DNA of 64,000 bases, taken from NCBI GenBank assembly GCA_916700875.1, contig CAKAKS010000062.1:16458460-16522459 (forward strand), given 5' to 3'. Of this stretch, positions 58,767-64,000 are shown piece after piece (within the stretch, counting starts at the first letter, position 1; each line of letters opens with the position of its first letter). Position numbers and translations under genes: made by a program. The stretch is from Sebastes aleutianus (lineage: Eukaryota > Chordata > Actinopteri > Perciformes > Sebastidae). The notes under the pieces were generated by a model that did not search any database, was not told where the DNA came from, and was given only the letters and a program-made list of their open reading frames with translations.

Positions 58767-60131
58767 ATGCACTGGCTTCCCCTGGTTGCCATGGTGATTG
58801 CCTCGGCCCTGCCCTTCCCTCACAACCCCGTGTCCAGGATTGCCGCCGCGACGACAGAGCCTGGCTTTGACAACCGCAGAGACCCGGCCGCTCGCCTCGC
58901 TGCTCTCCCCCTGGACTACAACTCCCATGGAAATGCCTCACAAACGGACTACAACATGGCTGCTGCTCTCAGCCAACACACCAACACACAAAACCTCCAG
59001 AACCGAAGGGATTATGTGAAATCCTCTGCAGATAAAGAGACGTCCACGTTCAAAGTGGAGACTCAAGGAACCTACCAATCACACAGCAACTCAGGCAGCG
59101 ATGACAGAAGCAGTGACAGCGTGGATGTTCCCACAGAAGGAGGAACACTCAGGACCGAGGAGATTTCCCAGGATAATTCTCTACCAAAGGACTACAAAGC
59201 TGACAGCAGCAGCAGGCGAGACTACGCCAGTTTTGCGGACTTTTCCAAGAAGGACAACCTTCAGGACTATACAGAAAGACTTACGACAGCGGAAACCCAG
59301 AATGCCGTCAGTCCTGCTGCTGATCTAACGGGTCAACCAGATCCAACTGTTCCCTCGGAGAAGCTGAGAGATGCACCTACACCGAGGGCTGGAAGAGGTC
59401 CGACCGAGGAGGAAGGGCCGGGTCTGGGGACCGGGCTGGGCATTATCTTAGAAGGAGATGATATGTTTCTGGACGCGCATCCGCGAGTCCTGTTCTCTCC
59501 CTCCCCGTCGCCTCCAGAGCACCCGCCTCTCCTGCTCATGTTGGAGAGCGGCCTGCTGGAGGAGGACCGGGACGGAGAGGAGCAGGAGGACATGGACGGA
59601 CACATCGAGGGTCACGGGGACCGGGCGATCGACAGGAGCACGACTCTGAGTTGGGCAGACTCTACCGAGGTCGGCCGCCCTGTTAAAAGGGATAAACGCT
59701 CACACTTGATCGACAGACGGAGAGGGGAGCTCTCGGTGTGCGATTCGAACAGCGTTTGGGTGATTGACAAGAAGACCGCCATTGACTACCACGGTCAGAC
59801 GGTCACCATCTTGCAGGAGATCCAGACCCAGAAAGGACCACTCAAACAGTACTTCTTTGAGACTCGTTGTGGCAAGCCGGAGCAGCCCAGCAACGCCGGC
59901 AGGTCAGGGGCCGGCGCGGCGCCGAGGGAAGGCTGCTTGGGCGTGGATAAGAAACAGTGGGTGAGCGAGTGCAAAGCCAAGCAGTCGTACGTCCGAGCGC
60001 TCACCAAAGACGCTAACGACAGAATCAGTTGGAAGTGGATCCGCATCGACTCGTCCTGCGTGTGCGTGCTGCTGTACAGAACCAATCAGAAGGGGGGGAG
60101 GGAGGTCTTGACGAGGAACGGGAGAGGCTGA
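58767..60131 (+). CDS. ntf4: Neurotrophin-4 precursor
   Basis: Secreted neurotrophic factor that acts as a dimer on TrkB and p75NTR. 454 residues in a single exon. Signal peptide about 1-18 (MHWLPLVAMVIASA...). The prodomain of about 290 residues is rich in Ser, Asp and Arg, with repeated (R/K/Q)DY motifs and an NAS glycosylation site at 56. Furin-type site RDKR at 308-311, so the mature chain is 312-454 (143 residues). Cystine-knot cysteines: 325, 368, 390, 402, 431 and 433. RRGELSVCD, QYFFETRC, WVSECKAKQSYVRAL and WKWIRID match NT-4. The enlarged Cys2-Cys3 interval (22 versus 10 in NGF) and Cys4-Cys5 spacing of 29 are NT-4 features. The start is the ATG at 58767, not the TTG nine bases earlier. 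The mammalian precursor is about 210 residues, so the prodomain here is strikingly long. The adjacent kcna7 supports orthology. Confidence 0.96.
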   Translation: MHWLPLVAMVIASALPFPHNPVSRIAAATTEPGFDNRRDPAARLAALPLDYNSHGNASQTDYNMAAALSQHTNTQNLQNRRDYVKSSADKETSTFKVETQGTYQSHSNSGSDDRSSDSVDVPTEGGTLRTEEISQDNSLPKDYKADSSSRRDYASFADFSKKDNLQDYTERLTTAETQNAVSPAADLTGQPDPTVPSEKLRDAPTPRAGRGPTEEEGPGLGTGLGIILEGDDMFLDAHPRVLFSPSPSPPEHPPLLLMLESGLLEEDRDGEEQEDMDGHIEGHGDRAIDRSTTLSWADSTEVGRPVKRDKRSHLIDRRRGELSVCDSNSVWVIDKKTAIDYHGQTVTILQEIQTQKGPLKQYFFETRCGKPEQPSNAGRSGAGAAPREGCLGVDKKQWVSECKAKQSYVRALTKDANDRISWKWIRIDSSCVCVLLYRTNQKGGREVLTRNGRG

Positions 60132-60835
60132 GAGAGGAGGGGGGGGGAGTAGAAAGTGACACAGAGCAGAGCAGCTGGGACATCCTTCTGTGTGCACCCC
60201 CCCTCTCTCCTTCGTCCCCCCCTCCACCACGACTTCAAATGACTTTTGAAAAAAACAAGAAGACCTCAACACTAGATCTTAGGGAACATTTTCATATATA
60301 GAGATTTTACTTTAAAAAGTACTGTTTTTTTATGATTTATCTTTCATAATCTAAGTTATTTTTGATTAGTATGTAAGCATGTGTATGTCCTTGATATTAA
60401 TATATTCCTTTATATATATGTGACACCAGTATACCTTTATGTATGAAGCTATGTATATCTGTGTGTATTTATAGAAGAAGTCTTCATGGAGTGGTAGGTC
60501 TCTCCAGTGTCTGATGATAATTCCAGCCTCTGGGCCGCTCGGGTTGTGAGAGGAAGGAGCGCCACCTACTGAGGCTCCATTTTACTGCTCCACACTGTTC
60601 CCATATGGATTACCATAAATGTGACAGTGTTTTTTTTAGTATTTGATACAGAAACTACAGCGTGGGCTCACTGCAGCAAGGTCTCACTCGGGGCTGATGA
60701 TTTATGTTTTGTGGCAGGAAACATCTCCTTGTGTGGAACTTGTTCAATGTGGTTCATGAATGTAAATCACATGACACCTAAACAAGATCATTTTACCATC
60801 TGCTGGTTTGTTCAGTTTGCCTGCCAAAATGTGGT

Positions 60836-60841
60836 AATAAA
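60836..60841 (+). terminator. ntf4: ntf4 poly(A) signal
   Basis: AATAAA about 705 bases after the stop codon, the first canonical signal downstream. Confidence 0.55.
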
Positions 60842-63800
60842 GGATCTTTGTACTCAGCAAATTATGTTTCACACAACTTAACTGATGTAATTATGCGGAG
60901 TTGAATTCTCAAATCAGTCTGGGATTTATTTTGGAAAAGACAAGTTATCATAAGTAGTACATTTCAGGTATTTTACTGTTCAGCTTCATAAAACACAGTT
61001 AATAATAGAAGAAATATTCAGATCTGTTACTTGTGTAAAAGTAGCAATAACATAATTTAAAAATAACCCTGCATATTTTGTGTGCATAATCCTAATTTGC
61101 AAAGTAATGAGCCAGAAATGTCCACTTCAGTAGCACTTGCATCCACCAAACTTTCGAGTTTCATTCCTATCTATTTTCTGAAGGTTTTTTACTGAGGGAT
61201 TTGTTAATATATCATAGCCTGATTTATATAATATTTTATTCCTAAAAACATGGCAAAAATTGATTTTTTTATGGCTGTTGACAGTATTTTAATGATATAA
61301 AAATATAAAAACAGTAGGGCTGTCAATCGATTGAAATATTTAACCGTGATTAATCCCATAATTGACCATAGTTAATCACTAATCGCAAATTAATCACACT
61401 TTTTTTATCTGTTCAAAATGAGAAATTTGTCAAGTATTTAATACTCTTATCAACATGGGAGTGGACAAAATTATGCTGCTTTATGAAAATGTATGTATAT
61501 ACTGTATGTATTAAACTGAAATCAATTAACAACACAAAACAATGACAAATATTGTCCAGGAACCCTCACAGGTTCTGCATTTAGCGTGTAAAAAAATAAT
61601 TTTTAAATCATCACATGGCAAACCACAGCTTGTGTGTCAGTGTGTCGACTTGACTATGACTTGCCCCAAACTGCATGTGATTATCATAAAGTGGGCATGT
61701 CTTTAAAGGGGAGACTCGTGGGTACCCATAGAACCCGTTTTCATTCACATATCTGGAGGTCAGAGGTCAACGGAACCCTTTGAAAATGGCCATGCCAGTT
61801 TTTCCATGCCAAAATTTAGCATATGTTTGGAGCGTTATTTAGCCTCCTTCGCAACAAGCTAGTATGACATGGTTGGTTGATTCTCTAGGTTTTTTCTAGT
61901 TTCATATGATGCCAGTATCTTCTCTCTAGCTTTAAAACTGAGCCCGCTACAACCTAAAAATCTAAGTTGCGTTAATGCGTTAAAGAAATCAGTGGAGTTT
62001 AAACAAATTAAATTTGACAGCCCTAAAAAAAGAGATATTCAAAAGATGTCTGTGAGGATTTTTGTTCTGGAAATGTATGCAAATTAGCTAATATTTAATA
62101 AGATAATGCCTTCTTTGCATATTTAAACAGAAAATTTAAAAAAAAATCTATTTTAACCCTATTCACCTGTAGTGTCTCCCCCTACATTGTAATTAAGAGC
62201 AGTACTTGAGTAAAGGTACTTAGTTACACTCACCTCTGCACACAGACGACTACCTGCAGGAGGGAAAGAATAAAACAAATCAATGGGGAAAAGAAAAATG
62301 GAGAAAGTTTGCGATGATCAGCAGATCCTCCTGGATCGCTTTATTTTCTTTTTTTCTTTTACATCACCATCATCATCATCATCATCATTATTGTTTATTT
62401 TCCAGATGATATTTTTCAATTTGTATTACTATCACTTTAATCATGGAAATCTGTTAAATCATTGCACAATTTGTTCTCAAAATGTACACATACAGTAGCG
62501 TATTTGAATGACCATTTTCAATGTTTCATATTTACTTTTAAAACTAGTTCAAATGAAGTCGAGAAGGAACGGAACATGTACATACATTTATCCAATACAT
62601 ACCTAAATAAAATAAATAGATATCGTAAAAAATAAAAAATACAACTGAAAAAAATACACACATTTTACAAATTGATCCCCAGGCTCCCAACCCCTGTAGG
62701 TTTATCATACAGATATATATTTTTTTTAAAGACACCTCATATCTTCACCACCAAAAAAATGTTTTTAGGTCATTGTCGTTTGTTTGACATGCATCGTAAA
62801 CACAGAGGCTAAAGGTTTCGTTTCCTGGGCTTCCTCGGGCTCGCCCTCTCTCGCTGCCTCTCTCTGATCTCACCCTCCTCCTCTTCCTCATAGAGCTCTT
62901 GGTTTCTGTTATGGCTTGTGTGTGCAGTAAAATGACCGGCTTCTGTCCATCCTCTCACTTTTATTCTCTCTTCCCTGTGAGTCGCTGTTTTGTCTCTCTG
63001 CTTCCTCTCTCCCATCATCAGGATTACCCAACACCCTGAGCTGATGATTACCAGTCATGACGCTCACGACAACATCGTGGAGTTAAAGTCTGACCTCAAC
63101 GTCTCATGCCTTACTAAATATAGAACATAACACTTTGGTACCACTTTCTTATAAGACATACTCTACTATCCCCTACATGTTCAACTTATTTCATGTTAAT
63201 CATCTTTCAATTTGTATTAAACTTATTTATAGGCCAGTTATGAGACACTATATTATTAAAAATAACTTTTGGGTTGCAAGGTTGAGAAAAATTGTCTTTT
63301 AAACTAGCTCTTTAATCCATTTATTATCAACTTATTGACATTTTAAACTCCAAACGGCTAGATTTTTGTTTAGGAAGATCCCTAAAACGGCATTTTGGAC
63401 CACAGACACACATATCTCATTATTAAGTCAGAAAACTTGTGACTTTTTACATGAAGTTCCTCATACTTTGCTACCAAAGTCTGCAGTTATAAAAGTTGTT
63501 ATGATGTTGATAATGGATAATAATAACCCTTTTCAAGAAGGTAATGGACACATATTTGACACCATCTAAATGGATATTTCACAACTTGGCAACCCAAAAC
63601 TTGTCTTTATTAACAGCTTTTTTACTGATCTATTTATACATTATTTATTCAATGGGTGGTCAATTGTTTTAGTATTGCACTTGGGAGACAAATTGGGAAC
63701 CTCACAGATAAAAAAAAAAGAAATTGGTAAAGATCGAAGCATCAGAGGGCGAGATATCCTGACTTTTTAGTCCCCAGTATACATCAGACCGGCAATACGT

Positions 63801-63903
63801 TTTGGGGGAAAACAATCCCGTTTCCCTCATAGACGGCAACACAGTAAACAGAAGAATGTCTCCAAACTTCTACTTTAAACAAACCGCTGATGGTAATAGC
63901 GCT
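60842..63903. other. Intergenic region downstream of ntf4
   Basis: AT-rich. Holds the DNA transposon at 61316-62024, a small hAT-like fragment at 62190-62230, a (CAT)n run near 62366-62387 and a pyrimidine-rich patch at 62815-62895. No gene recognised. Confidence 0.55.
61316..62024. mobile_element. DNA transposon with AGGGCTGTCAA terminal inverted repeats
   Basis: AGGGCTGTCAA (61316-61326) and TTGACAGCCCT (62014-62024) are perfect 11-bp inverted repeats. The 709-bp interior (AATCGATTGAAATATTTAAC ... GTTGCGTTAATGCGTTAAAG) has no transposase. A non-autonomous element of a type common in fish. Confidence 0.8.
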
Positions 63904-64000
63904 ATGCCGAAGAGTTGCTGTGTAGTTGGTTGCACCAACAATAAATCCCAAAACTCATCTTTGATTTGTTCCCCTGCTGTGTCCTAAAAAAGATCATCGC
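63904..64000 (+). pseudogene. THAP-type zinc-finger fragment, cut by the window edge
   Basis: ATG at 63904 followed by MPKSCCVVGCTNN, which matches the start of THAP domains (short Met-Pro lead, first zinc ligands as C-x4-C or C-x3-C, then Gly-Cys-x-Asn). The frame continues for about 15 residues and meets TAA at 63985. So it is either a frame-broken copy or an exon ending before that point. THAP domains occur in DNA-binding proteins and in P/Kolobok-type transposases. Only about 30 codons are visible. Confidence 0.45.

Larger units (their letters stand above)
58748..60841 (+). other. ntf4: ntf4 coding exon with UTRs
   Basis: Splice acceptor TCTCTGATTCATCAG ends at 58747, 19 bases before the ATG, as in other neurotrophin genes where one 3' exon holds the whole reading frame. 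The 3' UTR runs to AATAAA at 60836-60841 (about 700 bp). It has AT-rich parts with ATTTA-like motifs and GTATATATG repeats near 60370-60460. The upstream exon(s) were not found. Confidence 0.6.

Noticed and set aside
58767..60085. Several open frames overlapping ntf4 on both strands
   Set aside because: Shadows of the neurotrophin coding sequence; only the frame from 58767 has the signal peptide, furin site and cystine knot.

Overview
The window is nuclear DNA from a ray-finned fish, most likely a spiny-rayed (percomorph-type) teleost. The evidence is split vertebrate genes with GT-AG introns, a dense load of repeats typical of fish (tRNA-derived SINEs, short inverted-repeat DNA transposons, hAT-like elements), many CA/TG microsatellites, and no operon structure. 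There is no CRISPR array, plasmid or bacterial feature.

Three protein-coding genes can be reconstructed. (1) kcna7 (+), two coding exons at 2222-2905 and 5774-6703: a 537-residue Shaker-type Kv1 potassium channel, complete from T1 domain to PDZ-binding tail. (2) An EAAT2-type glutamate transporter (SLC1A2/SLC1A8 class, -), from 33859 down to 15750. Eleven coding exons join in frame to 671 residues, and an alternative upstream first exon lies at 38845-38886. Its transport core is highly conserved, but its cytoplasmic C-terminal tail of about 180 residues is unusual, with Ser-Pro/Arg-Ser repeats and an Arg-Glu-Asp segment. (3) ntf4 (+), coding in one exon at 58767-60131: a 454-residue neurotrophin-4 precursor with a very long prodomain and a complete six-cysteine mature domain. 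A fragment of a THAP zinc-finger reading frame starts at 63904 at the right edge.

Layout: 1-2221 upstream of kcna7; 2222-6906 kcna7; 6907-14150 repeat-rich intergenic DNA; 14151-38890 the transporter, with large introns holding most of the repeats; 38891-58747 a long intergenic (possibly partly ntf4 5'-intron) stretch with microsatellites and nested transposons; 58748-60841 ntf4; 60842-64000 intergenic with one DNA transposon and the THAP fragment.

The three genes are all neuronal or excitable-cell genes but do not form a pathway. Their linkage is evolutionary: human KCNA7 and NTF4 are neighbours on 19q13, and KCNA4, BDNF and SLC1A2 lie near each other on 11p13-p14. The window therefore looks like a relic of the ancestral vertebrate Kv1-neurotrophin-EAAT cluster that keeps an EAAT member not found beside KCNA7/NTF4 in mammals. 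I saw no wholly new biological system. The most interesting points are the SR-like transporter tail, the alternative first exons with an upstream frame whose stop overlaps the main start codon, the retained gene triad, and several nested transposons.
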